Below are positions 16,910 through 25,850 of a DNA stretch of 31,050 nucleotides, piece after piece. This DNA comes from Collinsella aerofaciens (GTDB taxonomy: Bacteria; Actinomycetota; Coriobacteriia; Coriobacteriales; Coriobacteriaceae): NCBI RefSeq assembly GCF_028206795.1, contig NZ_JAQLFJ010000020.1, forward strand, positions 1 through 31,050, written 5' to 3'. Position numbers and translations under genes: made by a program. A model generated the notes under the pieces. That model had not been told where the DNA came from and did not search any database. It saw only the letters and a list, made by a program, of their open reading frames with translations. Position 1 is the first letter of the stretch, and the number at the start of each line of letters is the position of its first letter.

Positions 16910-16986
16910 GTCCCCATCGTCTAGCGGCCAAGGACGCCACCCTTTCAAGGTGGATATCGCGGGTTCGAATCCCGCTGGGGGCACCA
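16910..16986 (+). tRNA. tRNA-Glu (anticodon TTC)
   Basis: A complete cloverleaf can be drawn. Acceptor GTCCCCA pairs with TGGGGGC, the D arm GTC/GAC closes TAGCGGCCAAG, and the anticodon stem CCACC/GGTGG holds loop CTTTCAA with anticodon TTC. A 5-base variable loop follows, then T arm GCGGG-TTCGAAT-CCCGC, discriminator A, and an encoded CCA (16984-16986). Confidence 0.97.
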
Positions 16987-16997
16987 TTTGAAACGAG

Positions 16998-17029
16998 AAG
17001 CCCGTTACCCCCGCGGTGACGGGCTTTTT
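16998..17029 (+). terminator. Terminator after tRNA-Glu
   Basis: AAGCCCGTTACC pairs with GGTGACGGGCTT (one wobble) and is followed by a T-run ending TTTTTG, 12 bases past the tRNA. Confidence 0.88.
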
Positions 17030-17157
17030 GCTACCCCAACGCCGGGATTCGAACCCGACAGGGTGCGGAGCTGAGGAAACGCGCAAGCGTTTTCCAGCGC
17101 AGCACGCAAGGAGCGGAGCGACACAGCGAATGCGGGCGGCGCCAGCCGCACGCGGAC

Positions 17158-17175
17158 ATCCCGCTGGGGGCACCA
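17158..17175 (+). repeat. Duplicate of the tRNA-Glu 3' end
   Basis: Eighteen bases, ATCCCGCTGGGGGCACCA, repeat exactly the 3' end of the tRNA including CCA (16969-16986), 189 bases downstream. The rest of the tRNA is absent. The duplicate is followed, like the original, by GAGAAGCCCGTTACC, a terminator, and CGCCGGGATTCGAACCC, so a unit of about 189 bp has been tandemly duplicated and has diverged inside. Confidence 0.85.
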
Positions 17176-17186
17176 CAGAATCTGAG

Positions 17187-17218
17187 AAGCCCGTTACCAA
17201 TTCGGTAGCGGGCTTTTT
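17187..17218 (+). terminator. Duplicated copy of the tRNA terminator
   Basis: AAGCCCGTTACC pairs with GGTAGCGGGCTT and is followed by TTTTTG. It is homologous to the terminator at 16998-17029 with a changed loop (AATTC) and a compensating stem difference. Confidence 0.8.
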
Positions 17219-17274
17219 GCTACCCATACGCCGGGATTCGAACCCCGAAGGCATAAAATCACACTGTCATCCAA

Positions 17275-17505
17275 GGGCCCGTGGACAAAAAATAGCAAAT
17301 ATGAGTACTGTTACCAATTTAGTAACAGCGATTTCATGCCATCAGAAGGCGATTTGGACACAAGGCGTCCTACGGCGGAGGAATTACAGGCATTTATCAG
17401 CTAAGTACTTGGACATATGTTGCGTAACACTGCATATTTTGCAAAAAGATAATGCTACAGGGCTTGTGACAGTACTCATATTTGACGTTTTTTGCCCACG
17501 ACCCC
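17275..17505. mobile_element. Candidate 231-bp MITE-like element with 40-bp terminal inverted repeats
   Basis: The left end, 17275-17314, and the reverse complement of the right end, 17466-17505, match at 33 of 40 positions by eye. The match includes a 16-base exact block CAAATATGAGTACTGT (17296-17311) against ACAGTACTCATATTTG (17469-17484) and a shared CAAAAAA run. The interior has no open frame. No target-site duplication is obvious. It lies just downstream of the duplicated tRNA end and upstream (in sequence) of the glnN terminator. Confidence 0.6.
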
Positions 17506-17564
17506 TTATTGCGTGGGCGAATCAGTTGCAAAGCGGGATCCAAAGCGTCCTTCGCAAACAAATA

Positions 17565-17593
17565 GCCGGGGCCCGCGCGATGCGGACCCCGGC
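17565..17593 (-). terminator. Terminator of glnN
   Basis: GCCGGGG pairs with CCCCGGC, extended inward by further G/C pairs, and is followed on the minus strand by TATTTGTTTG, about 30 bases past the glnN stop. Confidence 0.85.
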
Positions 17594-17623
17594 TCAATGC
17601 CGTGACGATATGTCAGTTACGCC

Positions 17624-19711
17624 CTACACGTAGAACAGGATGTCGTCGTAGGTCGGGACCGGCCAGTAGTCGGCTGCCACGATCTCCTCCATGGCATCCA
17701 CGGCGGCGCGCAGCGTATCCATAGCAGGAACGACCTCGTGCGCGTACACGTTGGCCTGCTCCTGGCCATCGAGAGCCTCGGCCTTCTGATGTACGGCGTC
17801 GAGCGCCTTGATGGAGTCGTTGATGGCGGTGATGCCGTTGCAGAGCTTGTTGAGCGTGTTCTGCTCGCACTGCATGGCGGCCTCAGCACCGGCGGCACGA
17901 ATAGTCTCAAGGCCCTTAGCGACCTTGGTGGCATAGGCGGTAATGACCGGACGATAGGTACGACGCGCCTCGCGAACCATCGTGGTGGCCTCGATGTTCA
18001 TGAGCTTGTTGTACTTCTCGAGCTTGCAGTCATAGCGGCACTGAGCCTCGGCCTTGGTCAGGACGCCCGTCTCCTCAAAGAGCGCGATAGCCTTATCGGA
18101 AACAAAGGCGGGAAGAGCGTCGGCCGTGGTCTTGTTGTTGGCAAGGCCGCGCTTCTCGGCCTCGATGGGCCACTCGTCGGAGTAACCGTCGCCGGAGAAC
18201 AGGATGCGCTGGTGATCGGTCAGCACCTTCTTGCAGTACTCGAGCGCGGCGTCCTGGAACTTATCCTCGGGCGTACCCTCGAGTGCGTCGGCGAAGGACT
18301 TGAGCGACTTGGCCACGGCGGCATCGAGCACCAGGTTGGAGTCGGAGACGTTCTGCTCGGAGCCGCAGGCACGGAACTCGAACTTGTTGCCGGTGAAGGC
18401 AAACGGGGAGGTGCGGTTGCGGTCGGTGTTGTCCTGCATCAGCTTGGGCAGGGTATCGGCGCCCAGGTCGAGCACGCCGCGCGTGGCATGGACGGAAGCC
18501 TTGCCATCGATGATCTTCTCGACGACCTCGGTAAGCTGGTCGCCCAGGAAGATGGACATAATCGCCGGAGGAGCCTCGTTGGCGCCCAGACGATGATCGT
18601 TGCCGGCCGAGGCAACGGAGGCACGCAGGAGCTCCTGATAGTTATCGACGGCCTCGATCACCGCGGTGAGGAAGACGATGAACTGCAGGTTGTCGAGCGG
18701 GGTGTCGCCCGGGTCGAGCAGGTTCTCGGACTCGGTGCCAAGCGACCAGTTGTTGTGCTTGCCCGAACCGTTGATGCCCTCAAAGGGCTTCTCGTGCAGC
18801 AGGCAGACCAAGTCGTGACGGGAGGCGATGAGCTTCATCTTCTCCATCATGACCAGGTTCTGGTCGATGGCCTCGTTCACCTCGCCATAGACAGGAGCGA
18901 GCTCATGCTGGCAGGGAGCGACCTCGTTGTGCTTGGTCTTGGCAGGAATGCCAAGCGCCCACAGTTCATCGTCCAGGTCCTTCATATAGGCCGAGACGGT
19001 GGGGCGGATAGCGCCAAAGTAGTGCTCCTCGAGCTCCTGGCCCTTGCAGGGAGCAGCGCCAAAGAGAGTGCGACCGGTGATGACCAGGTCCCTGCGCTTG
19101 CGGTAAGCGTCCTTCTTGATCAGGAAGTACTCCTGCTCATCGCCCACGGAAGGAACGACCTTCTTGGGGGTCTTGCCAAACAACGCCAAAACGCGCTTGG
19201 ACTCACGCGAGAGCGCGGTCATGGAGCGCAGCAGCGGGGTCTTCTTGTCCAGGGCCTCGCCCGTGTAGGAGCAGAAAGCCGTGGGGATGCACAGGACATC
19301 GTCCTTAATGAATGCGGGGCTGGTGGGATCCCAAGCGGTGTAGCCACGGGCCTCGAAGGTGGCACGCAGGCCGCCGTTGGGGAAGCTGGAGGCGTCCGGC
19401 TCGCCCTGGATGAGGTTCTTGCCCGTAAACTTGGTAATGGCGGTGCCGTCGTGGTTGGGCTCGAGGAAGCTGTCGTGCTTCTCGGAAGTAATGCCCGAAA
19501 GCGGCTGGAACCAGTGCGCGTAGTGCGTCGCGCCCTTGGAGATGGCCCAGACCTTCATGGCGTGGGCAACGGCGTTGGCCACATCCAGGTCGAGCGGCTC
19601 ACCGTCCTCGAGGGTTGCAGCAAGGCGCTTCCAAATGTCCTTGGGGAGGTAGTCCTTCATGACTTCCTCAGAGAACACCATGGTCCCGAAGCGGTCAGTA
19701 AGTTCGGCCAT
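17624..19711 (-). CDS. glnN: Type III glutamine synthetase
   Basis: It makes glutamine from glutamate, ammonia and ATP. The 695-residue length and sequence identify the GSIII (GlnN) class found in anaerobes, not GlnA (~450). Visible are the GSIII-specific N-terminal region ([16 protein letters not shown], ~7-23), metal-binding EQEYF (192-196), the [13 protein letters not shown] signature (261-273), and the glutamate/ammonium-site loop NGSGKHNNW (314-322). After these comes the C-terminal GSIII extension. The start at 19711 has AAGGGAG upstream; an in-frame extension to 19774 has no family similarity. It is transcribed alone, divergent from the metF operon, with a 425-bp regulatory region holding two inverted repeats. 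It would supply glutamine to GuaA and MurT-GatD. Confidence 0.97.
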   Translation of the reverse strand: MAELTDRFGTMVFSEEVMKDYLPKDIWKRLAATLEDGEPLDLDVANAVAHAMKVWAISKGATHYAHWFQPLSGITSEKHDSFLEPNHDGTAITKFTGKNLIQGEPDASSFPNGGLRATFEARGYTAWDPTSPAFIKDDVLCIPTAFCSYTGEALDKKTPLLRSMTALSRESKRVLALFGKTPKKVVPSVGDEQEYFLIKKDAYRKRRDLVITGRTLFGAAPCKGQELEEHYFGAIRPTVSAYMKDLDDELWALGIPAKTKHNEVAPCQHELAPVYGEVNEAIDQNLVMMEKMKLIASRHDLVCLLHEKPFEGINGSGKHNNWSLGTESENLLDPGDTPLDNLQFIVFLTAVIEAVDNYQELLRASVASAGNDHRLGANEAPPAIMSIFLGDQLTEVVEKIIDGKASVHATRGVLDLGADTLPKLMQDNTDRNRTSPFAFTGNKFEFRACGSEQNVSDSNLVLDAAVAKSLKSFADALEGTPEDKFQDAALEYCKKVLTDHQRILFSGDGYSDEWPIEAEKRGLANNKTTADALPAFVSDKAIALFEETGVLTKAEAQCRYDCKLEKYNKLMNIEATTMVREARRTYRPVITAYATKVAKGLETIRAAGAEAAMQCEQNTLNKLCNGITAINDSIKALDAVHQKAEALDGQEQANVYAHEVVPAMDTLRAAVDAMEEIVAADYWPVPTYDDILFYV

Positions 19712-19796
19712 ACGGAACTCCCTTCGTATCGGCACCGCGTGAGAAGCGGTGTTGATTACTAACGAACGAGTCATAGATTAGGCTCGTCGTGTTTCC

Positions 19797-19817
19797 GCAA
19801 CATTACCGTTATGTTGC
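19797..19817. promoter_or_regulatory. Inverted repeat upstream of glnN
   Basis: GCAACAT (19797-19803) and ATGTTGC (19811-19817) flank a 7-base centre, about 90 bases ahead of the glnN start. This is the size and place of a dimeric regulator site; no known nitrogen-control consensus is recognised. A GGCGGC/GCCGCC hairpin at 19853-19867 lies further upstream. Confidence 0.4.
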
Positions 19818-19922
19818 TGTCACGAAACCAATCAATGAGGTTACCGCATCGCGGCGGCGTTGCCGCCCTCAACAGCCAATCAACTGTATAAATTGCAGAC
19901 CTCTCCCCATGGTTTAAGGGTA

Positions 19923-19997
19923 GTCAATTTGGGATGGGCTCTATTAACTGGTATTTCGCATCAGATACCAGTCTTTATAGCCCCATCCTAGATTGAC
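19923..19997. repeat. 75-bp imperfect palindrome between glnN and metF
   Basis: Arms 19923-19954 and 19965-19997 pair over about 32 bases around the loop TTCGCATCAG. Both outer ends read GTCAAT, the middle GGATGGG and the inner end ACTGGTAT. The few mismatches are partly G-T wobbles. No T-run follows on either strand. A smaller hairpin (TGCTAT/ATAGCA, 20003-20025) is next to it. It could be a structured non-coding RNA, a paired operator or a small mobile palindrome. Confidence 0.75.
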
Positions 19998-20136
19998 CGC
20001 TCTGCTATAGGGAATGTCGATAGCAAGGCATCTTTGATTGGTATCCCCGAATAGCGAGTGAAACTCCACCGTGACACAGTGGTGCTGTAGAATCCTTACA
20101 ACACATCACACTATTACGTATCTAAAGGAGCACGAT

Positions 20137-21009
20137 ATGCGCGTCGACGAGGTTTTTAAGCAGGCAGCATCCCAGGGCACCGCACCCGTTTCGTTTGAGA
20201 TGTTCCCGCCCAAGGGCGAGCTGACCCTCGACACGGCTCGCGAAGTGGCAGGCAATCTGTGCAAGCTTTCGCCGAGCTTTGTCTCGGTCACCTGCTCTGC
20301 CGGCGGCTCGGGCAACGGCGCCACCACCGCCCCCATCGCGCATATGATTACGAGCGAATTCAATACGCCCTCGGTGGCGCACCTTACCTGCGTTGGCCGC
20401 ACGCATGCCGACATCGCCGCCAAGATCGACGAATACCGCTCCGCCGGCGTAGAAAATGTGCTGGCCCTGCGCGGTGATCTTCCTGCTGGCGCGACCGAGG
20501 ACGACAAGCCCGCCTCGGACTACGCCTACGCCCGCGACCTCATCCCCGAGCTCGTCGACGCCGGCTTTTGCGTGGGCGCCGCGGCCTACCCCGAGGGCCA
20601 CATTGCCTGTGAGGACCTCAACGCTTCGGTCGAATACCTCAAGCAAAAACAGGACGCCGGCGCGAGCTTCTTTGTGACGCAGCTCTTCTTTGACAACGAG
20701 TGCTTCTACCGCTTCCGCGAGCTTGCCGACAAGGCGGGCATCACGGTGCCCATCACCGCGGGCATCATGCCGTTTATGGGCAAGTCCCAGATCAGCCGCA
20801 TGGTCTTTATGTGCGGCGCATCGCTGCCCTCCCCCGTCATCAAGATTCTCGCCAAGTACGAGAACGACCCCGAGAGCCTGCAGGCAGCCGGTGTAGATTA
20901 TGCCGCCCGTCAGCTTTGCGACCTTAAGGAGCACGGTGCCGCCGGTCTGCACCTGTACACTATGAATCGTCCTGCGATCGCCGCGACCATTATGGAGCGC
21001 CTGGGGTAA
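20137..21009 (+). CDS. metF: 5,10-methylenetetrahydrofolate reductase
   Basis: This flavoprotein reduces methylene-THF to 5-methyl-THF, the methyl donor for methionine synthase. The 290-residue TIM-barrel product has the N-terminal SFEMFPPKGE motif (19-28, catalytic Glu21), SVTCSAGGS (50-58), and LALRGDLP (109-116). The length equals bacterial MetF. The start at 20137 has AAAGGAG eight bases upstream; an in-frame earlier start at 20071 has no support. It is the first gene of a three-gene operon: its stop overlaps the next start as TAATG, and metH is third. A TAGAAT hexamer at about 20090 may be the -10 box. Confidence 0.96.
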   Translation: MRVDEVFKQAASQGTAPVSFEMFPPKGELTLDTAREVAGNLCKLSPSFVSVTCSAGGSGNGATTAPIAHMITSEFNTPSVAHLTCVGRTHADIAAKIDEYRSAGVENVLALRGDLPAGATEDDKPASDYAYARDLIPELVDAGFCVGAAAYPEGHIACEDLNASVEYLKQKQDAGASFFVTQLFFDNECFYRFRELADKAGITVPITAGIMPFMGKSQISRMVFMCGASLPSPVIKILAKYENDPESLQAAGVDYAARQLCDLKEHGAAGLHLYTMNRPAIAATIMERLG

Positions 21010-21797
21010 TGGAAAAACCGCACATCGATACAACCGCTGTCGAAGTGCCGGCCGACCTTGCGTCGCCGGCGCTTTACCGTGTCGATGCTGCGCACCATCC
21101 CCGTGTCGACCGTGCCGAGATGCTGCGGTATCTGGGCTACGGCGGCCAGCAGATTGAGCCCGAGCTGTCACGACGTATTGAGCTTGTGGTCGAGCGCCTT
21201 GAGCTGGACATTGAGCCCCGCGGCGTGCGGCGCGTGTTTACCGTCGATGCCACGGGCGTGGACGAGCAGGGAGAGCCTTGCATCCGTCTGGTTGGCACCA
21301 ACGTTGAGCTGCGCGGTCGCGACATCTATCGACATCTCAAGGACGCCCGCATGGCCGCGCTCATGGCATGCACCCTCGGCATGGACGCCGAGCGTCGTCT
21401 GCGCACCACGGGAGCTCAGCAGCCCCTAGAGGGAGCCGTGCTCGACGCCGCATGCTCTGCCTATGTAGAAGCCGCCGTTGAGCAAATGGACCAGCAGGTC
21501 AAGACGGACGCCGCCGTTCATGGGCTCGCCGGCAACTGGCGCTTTAGTCCCGGCTATGGCGACTGCCCGCTCTCGGCCCAGCGCTCGATCGTGAATGCGC
21601 TCAACGCCACGCGGCTCATCGGGCTTACCGTCACGCCCACCAGCCTGCTCATGCCCACCAAGAGCGTGACCGCGGTGATTGGTCTGTTTGACGGCGAAGT
21701 CCACGACGCCCAGAGCCGCCCCACCTGCAATATCTGCCGCATGCGCGAGCACTGTCGCTTCCGTGCCGCCCACACCACCTGCTATTCCAGCCATTAG
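21009..21797 (+). CDS. Stand-alone methionine synthase reactivation (B12-activation) domain protein with C-terminal Cys cluster
   Basis: In most bacteria this domain is the C-terminal part of MetH and uses AdoMet to re-methylate oxidised cob(II)alamin. Here it is a separate 262-residue protein between metF and metH. The AdoMet-binding signature WRFSPGYGDCPLSAQ (177-191) and the following TPTSLLMPTKSVTAVIGL (209-226) are clear. After the domain the chain ends with CNICRMREHC (240-249) plus Cys258: a four-Cys arrangement absent from classic MetH, possibly a zinc or Fe-S site. Such a site could link reactivation to a low-potential electron donor; that is inference. It is coupled to metF by TAATG and lies 9 bases ahead of metH. 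Confidence 0.9.
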   Translation: MEKPHIDTTAVEVPADLASPALYRVDAAHHPRVDRAEMLRYLGYGGQQIEPELSRRIELVVERLELDIEPRGVRRVFTVDATGVDEQGEPCIRLVGTNVELRGRDIYRHLKDARMAALMACTLGMDAERRLRTTGAQQPLEGAVLDAACSAYVEAAVEQMDQQVKTDAAVHGLAGNWRFSPGYGDCPLSAQRSIVNALNATRLIGLTVTPTSLLMPTKSVTAVIGLFDGEVHDAQSRPTCNICRMREHCRFRAAHTTCYSSH

Positions 21798-21806
21798 GAG
21801 CCCTCG

Positions 21807-24365
21807 ATGTTTACTCCGCTTATCACTCATGATCTGGACGGTGCTGCGCTGGCGGCACCTGTCAATGCCGCGCGCTGCAACGGCGCCGCGTACAAGACGC
21901 GCACGATCGACGATCTGCGCATTAAGGACGATCGCCTGCGTGCGGCCATCGAGGGCACGGGGCACTTGCTGTTCGACGGCGGCATGGGCACCATGTTGCA
22001 GGCCGCTGGTATGAAGGCAGGCGCCCTGCCCGAGCTGCTCAACTTTGAGGAGCCCCAGGTCATTACCGACATTCAGCGACAGTACGTCGAGGCCGGCTGC
22101 GACGTGATCACCGCCAACACCTTTGGCGCCAACGCCCACAAGCTCGACGGTACCGCCACCGTGGCAGATGTCTTTGCCGCCGCTGTCGCCTGCGCCCGCG
22201 CAGCCGGTGCCCACTACGTCGCCGGCGATATCGGCCCCATCGGCGCGCTGCTGCGCCCCTTGGGTACCCTCAGCTTCGACGAGGCCTGCGACCTCTTTGC
22301 CGAGGAAGTGCGCGCCGGCGTCGATGCGGGCGTGGACCTCTTTATTATCGAGACCATGACCGACCTTGCCGAGATCAAGGCGGCCGTCCTCGCCTGCCGA
22401 GAGAACTCCGACCTGCCCGTCTTTGCCACCATGACCTTTGAGGAAGACGGTCGCACGTTCCTGGGCACGAGTCCCGAGGTGGCCGCCATCACGCTCGACG
22501 CCATCGGCGCCGACGTTTTGGGCATCAACTGCAGCCAGGGACCGGCCGAGCTCCGAGGGCTCGCCGCACGTATGCTCACCGTTGCGGACAAACCCGTTAT
22601 GGTGCAGGCCAATGCGGGACTGCCCCACGTGGACGACGACGGTAATACCGTCTTTGACATCCAGGCCCCCGAATACGCCAAAGCCGTCGCCGGCATGATT
22701 GAGGACGGCGTGAGCGTCGTGGGCGGCTGCTGCGGCACCACGCCGGCGCACATGGCCGCCTTGCGCACGCTTATCGATAACCACACGCCCAGTCCGCGCC
22801 ACCGCAAGCCCAGCATGTCGGTCACAAGTGCCCAGACTGTGGTGGACCTTCCCTGCGACGGCCACAAGATTGCCGTCATCGGCGAGCGCATCAATCCCAC
22901 CGGCAAAAAGCGCCTGCAGCAGGCCCTGCGCGACGGCGATCTGGACTACGTCGTGAGCCAAGGCATCAGCCAGCAGGAGCAGGGCGCCGATATCCTGGAC
23001 GTCAACGTGGGCCTGCCCGAGATCGACGAGGTCAAGATTATCCAGCAGGCGACCGAGCAGCTCCAAGGCTCCACGCTGTTGCCGCTGCAGATCGACTCCA
23101 CCGATCCCGCCGCTGTCGAGGCCGCCGTGCGCCGCTACGCCGGCAAGCCCATCATCAACTCGGTCAACGGCAAGCAGCAGATCATGGATGAGATCTTTCC
23201 GCTGGTCGCCCACTACGGCACCAACGTTGTCGGCCTTACGCTCGACGAAGGCGGCATCCCTGATACCGCCGAGGCCCGCTTCGCCATCGCCGAGCGCATC
23301 GTGGCCGAGGCCGCCCGCTACGGCATCGGCCCGAACCGCATCCTCATCGACTGCCTGGTCATGACCGCCTCGACCAACCAGCGCCAGGCTGAGCAGATCC
23401 TGCGCGCCATGTCCCTGTGCAAGGAGCGCCTGGGCGTCAAATGCGCGCTCGGCGTTTCGAACATCAGCTTTGGCCTGCCTGCCCGCCCGCTGCTGGGCTC
23501 GGTCTTTTTGGCTGCCGCCTTCGGCGCGGGCCTGGACGCCCCCATCATGAACCCGGGCTCCAAGCGCTTTATGGACACCGTCTACAGCTATCGCGTCCTG
23601 AGCGTTGAGGACGAGGGCTCGACCGGATACATCGAGCGCTATGCCGGCTGGACCGATCCGTACAAGATCGCCGCCAACCCGGCAGCAGCTCAGGCCGCAT
23701 CGACCGACACCGTGCCCGCCGCTGGTGTCACCAGCACCGACGGCAACGACGACCCCATCCGCCACATGGTCGTCTCGGGCCGCAAGGGAGAGATCGCTGC
23801 CGAGACCGAGCGTCTGCTGGCAGACCACGACGCCATGGACCTCATCAACAATCACTTTATCCCCGCCCTCGACGAGGTCGGAGTCCTCTTTGACCAGGGC
23901 AAGTTCTTCTTGCCGCAGCTCATGGCCTCGGCCGAGGCCGCGCGCGTGGGCTTCGATACCATCAAACGCCTGATGCCCGCCGGCGAGATTGCCGACAAGG
24001 GTAAGATCTGCGTGGCCACCGTCAAGGGCGACATCCACGATATCGGCAAGAATATCGTCAAAATGCTGCTCGACAACTACGGCTACACCGTCTTTGACCT
24101 AGGCCGCGACGTCGATCCACAGGAGGTGCTCAAGACCGTCAAGGAGCGCGATATCAAACTCGTCGGCCTCTCGGCGCTTATGACCACCACCGTCGTCGCC
24201 ATGGAGGAGACCATCAAGTTGCTCCATGCCGAGGTGCCGGGCGTCAAGATCATCGTAGGCGGCGCCGTGCTCACCCCCGAATACGCCAAGCAGATCGGCG
24301 CGGACTACTACGCCAAGGATGCCGCCGAAAGCGCGCGCATCGCCGAAGAGGTCTTTGGGCAGTAA
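21807..24365 (+). CDS. metH: Cobalamin-dependent methionine synthase lacking the activation domain
   Basis: It transfers the methyl of 5-methyl-THF to homocysteine through cobalamin. The 852 residues cover four of the five usual modules. The homocysteine-binding barrel has zinc Cys242 (GINCSQGP) and Cys308/309 (GGCCGTTP). The pterin-binding barrel starts near 357 (GERINPTGKK). The helical cap (~645-735) and the cobalamin-binding Rossmann domain follow, with the base-off motif DIHDIG (Asp742, His744, Gly747) and VGGAVL near 815. The chain ends after this domain (EEVFGQ). The missing AdoMet activation module is encoded by the preceding gene, so length and context agree. The first ~50 residues are a non-conserved leader; the start at 21807 follows AGGAG. 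It is the last gene of the metF operon. Confidence 0.96.
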   Translation: MFTPLITHDLDGAALAAPVNAARCNGAAYKTRTIDDLRIKDDRLRAAIEGTGHLLFDGGMGTMLQAAGMKAGALPELLNFEEPQVITDIQRQYVEAGCDVITANTFGANAHKLDGTATVADVFAAAVACARAAGAHYVAGDIGPIGALLRPLGTLSFDEACDLFAEEVRAGVDAGVDLFIIETMTDLAEIKAAVLACRENSDLPVFATMTFEEDGRTFLGTSPEVAAITLDAIGADVLGINCSQGPAELRGLAARMLTVADKPVMVQANAGLPHVDDDGNTVFDIQAPEYAKAVAGMIEDGVSVVGGCCGTTPAHMAALRTLIDNHTPSPRHRKPSMSVTSAQTVVDLPCDGHKIAVIGERINPTGKKRLQQALRDGDLDYVVSQGISQQEQGADILDVNVGLPEIDEVKIIQQATEQLQGSTLLPLQIDSTDPAAVEAAVRRYAGKPIINSVNGKQQIMDEIFPLVAHYGTNVVGLTLDEGGIPDTAEARFAIAERIVAEAARYGIGPNRILIDCLVMTASTNQRQAEQILRAMSLCKERLGVKCALGVSNISFGLPARPLLGSVFLAAAFGAGLDAPIMNPGSKRFMDTVYSYRVLSVEDEGSTGYIERYAGWTDPYKIAANPAAAQAASTDTVPAAGVTSTDGNDDPIRHMVVSGRKGEIAAETERLLADHDAMDLINNHFIPALDEVGVLFDQGKFFLPQLMASAEAARVGFDTIKRLMPAGEIADKGKICVATVKGDIHDIGKNIVKMLLDNYGYTVFDLGRDVDPQEVLKTVKERDIKLVGLSALMTTTVVAMEETIKLLHAEVPGVKIIVGGAVLTPEYAKQIGADYYAKDAAESARIAEEVFGQ

Positions 24366-24390
24366 CACAACGGAAACAACCGAGCACCAA

Positions 24391-24428
24391 AACGTGCCGC
24401 ATGCGCCACTTGGCACGTGCGGCACGTT
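24391..24428. repeat. Palindromic hairpin between metH and the UPF0210 gene
   Basis: AACGTGCCGCA (24391-24401) and TGCGGCACGTT (24418-24428) form 11 perfect pairs, with GCC/GGC pairing further in. It ends directly before TAGAAT, a good -10 hexamer for the next gene. No T-run follows, so it may be an operator or a weak terminator for metH. The GTGCGGCAC word recurs upstream of the gene at 12467. Confidence 0.6.
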
Positions 24429-24473
24429 AGAATAGATAAGACTATGCTCGTTTTGGCAGATAGGAGCGCAAGG

Positions 24474-25838
24474 ATGGCGATCACGCCCGCAGAAATCGCG
24501 GAAACCCGCGGCATGGTTGAGGAGCAGAACCTCGACATCAGGACCATCACCATGGGTGTTTCGCTCATGGGTTGCGGTGACGAGAACCTCGACCGCATGT
24601 GCACGAAGATCTACGACCACGTGACGCACACGGCTGAGCATCTGGTCGAGACCGCCGAGAACCTCGAGCGCGAGTACGGTATCCCCATCGTCAACAAGCG
24701 CGTTTCCGTCACCCCGGTGGCCCAGATCGCCGCGTGCTGCAAGGATGAGGACCTCACCCCCATCGCGCACGCCCTCGACCGCGCGGCCGAGACGCTCGGC
24801 ATCGATTACCTGGGCGGCTTCTCCGCGCTCGTCCAGAAGGGCATCGGCGACGCCGACCGCCGCGTCATCCAGTCCATCCCCCAGGCGCTCGCCACCACGA
24901 GCCGCGTCTGCTCCAGCGTCAACGTCGCCAGCCTGCGCGCCGGTATCAACATGGATGCCGTGCTCATGGCCGCCCAGACCATCATCGATGCCGCTAAACT
25001 CACGGCCGACCAGGATTCCGTCGGCGCTTCCAAGTTTGTCTGCTTTGCCAACATGGTCGAGGACTCCCCGTTTATGGCGGGCGCCGTCCACGGCGGTGGC
25101 GAGGCCGACGCCGTCATCAACGTAGGCGTCTCGGGCCCCGGCGTTATGGCCGCAGCCCTGGAGACGCTGCCCGATTCCGCATCGATGATGGAGGTCGCCG
25201 AGAAGATTAAGCAGACCGCCTTTAAGATCACCCGTGCCGGTGAGCTCATGAGCCGCGAGGCCGCCCGTCGCCTGGGTGTCGAGAAGGGCATCGTCGACCT
25301 GTCGCTGGCGCCTACGCCTGCCATCGGCGATTCCGTTGCCCGCATCCTCGAGATCATCGGCGTGGGCACCTGCGGTGGCCCCGGCACGACCTGCGCGCTC
25401 GCCATGCTCAACGATGCCGTCAAGAAGGGCGGCGTCATGGCCAGTTCCAGCGTGGGCGGCCTCTCCGGCGCTTTCATCCCCGTGTCCGAGGACGCCGGCA
25501 TGATCGCCGCCGTCGAAGCCGGCGCGCTTTCGCTCGAGAAGCTCGAGGCCATGACCTGCGTGTGCTCCGTTGGCCTGGACATGATCGCCATCCCCGGCGA
25601 CACTCCGGTCGAGACCATCGCCGGCATCATCGCCGACGAGATGGCCATCGGCGTCATCAACAACAAGACCACGGCCGTGCGCGTGATCCCCGCCATCGGC
25701 AAGGGCGTGGGCGACTGCGTCGAGTACGGTGGTCTGTTCGGCCGTGCGCCCATCATGCCGGTGAACCCCAACGCCGGCACCGTGCTTGCCCACCGCGGTG
25801 GACGCTTCCCGGCGCCGTTGAACTCGCTCAAGAACTAG
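24474..25838 (+). CDS. UPF0210 / DUF711 family protein
   Basis: A 454-residue protein of the conserved UPF0210 family (often labelled PFL family), which has no settled biochemical role. The family-typical start [28 protein letters not shown] fits the ATG at 24474 with AGGAG upstream; an in-frame earlier start at 24417 lies inside the palindrome and is rejected. Glycine-rich loops [21 protein letters not shown] (~202-222) and [17 protein letters not shown] (~299-315), and a C-terminal GRAPIMPVN, are visible, with several conserved Cys. In many firmicutes the gene follows a small ACT-domain gene (UPF0237); no such gene is next to it here. Length and sequence are otherwise ordinary. It is expressed from its own promoter between metH and a very large palindrome. 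Confidence 0.93.
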   Translation: MAITPAEIAETRGMVEEQNLDIRTITMGVSLMGCGDENLDRMCTKIYDHVTHTAEHLVETAENLEREYGIPIVNKRVSVTPVAQIAACCKDEDLTPIAHALDRAAETLGIDYLGGFSALVQKGIGDADRRVIQSIPQALATTSRVCSSVNVASLRAGINMDAVLMAAQTIIDAAKLTADQDSVGASKFVCFANMVEDSPFMAGAVHGGGEADAVINVGVSGPGVMAAALETLPDSASMMEVAEKIKQTAFKITRAGELMSREAARRLGVEKGIVDLSLAPTPAIGDSVARILEIIGVGTCGGPGTTCALAMLNDAVKKGGVMASSSVGGLSGAFIPVSEDAGMIAAVEAGALSLEKLEAMTCVCSVGLDMIAIPGDTPVETIAGIIADEMAIGVINNKTTAVRVIPAIGKGVGDCVEYGGLFGRAPIMPVNPNAGTVLAHRGGRFPAPLNSLKN

Positions 25839-25850
25839 CTGAGGGGACTG

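Noticed and set aside
16745..17254. Minus-strand 169-codon frame containing PPAGFEPA-like peptides
   Set aside because: This peptide is the reverse-strand translation of tRNA T-arm sequence and its duplicate, a well-known false gene.
17738..19762. 674-codon + strand frame across glnN
   Set aside because: Antisense shadow of a clear type III glutamine synthetase.
21426..24038. 870-codon open frame on the - strand across metH
   Set aside because: Antisense to metH, which has complete catalytic motifs. The reverse frame has the composition of a shadow (A/G/H/D/V-rich) and no ribosome site.
24099..25793. 564-codon - strand frame across the UPF0210 gene and the metH end
   Set aside because: It spans two genuine + strand genes and the palindrome between them, and shows no domain.
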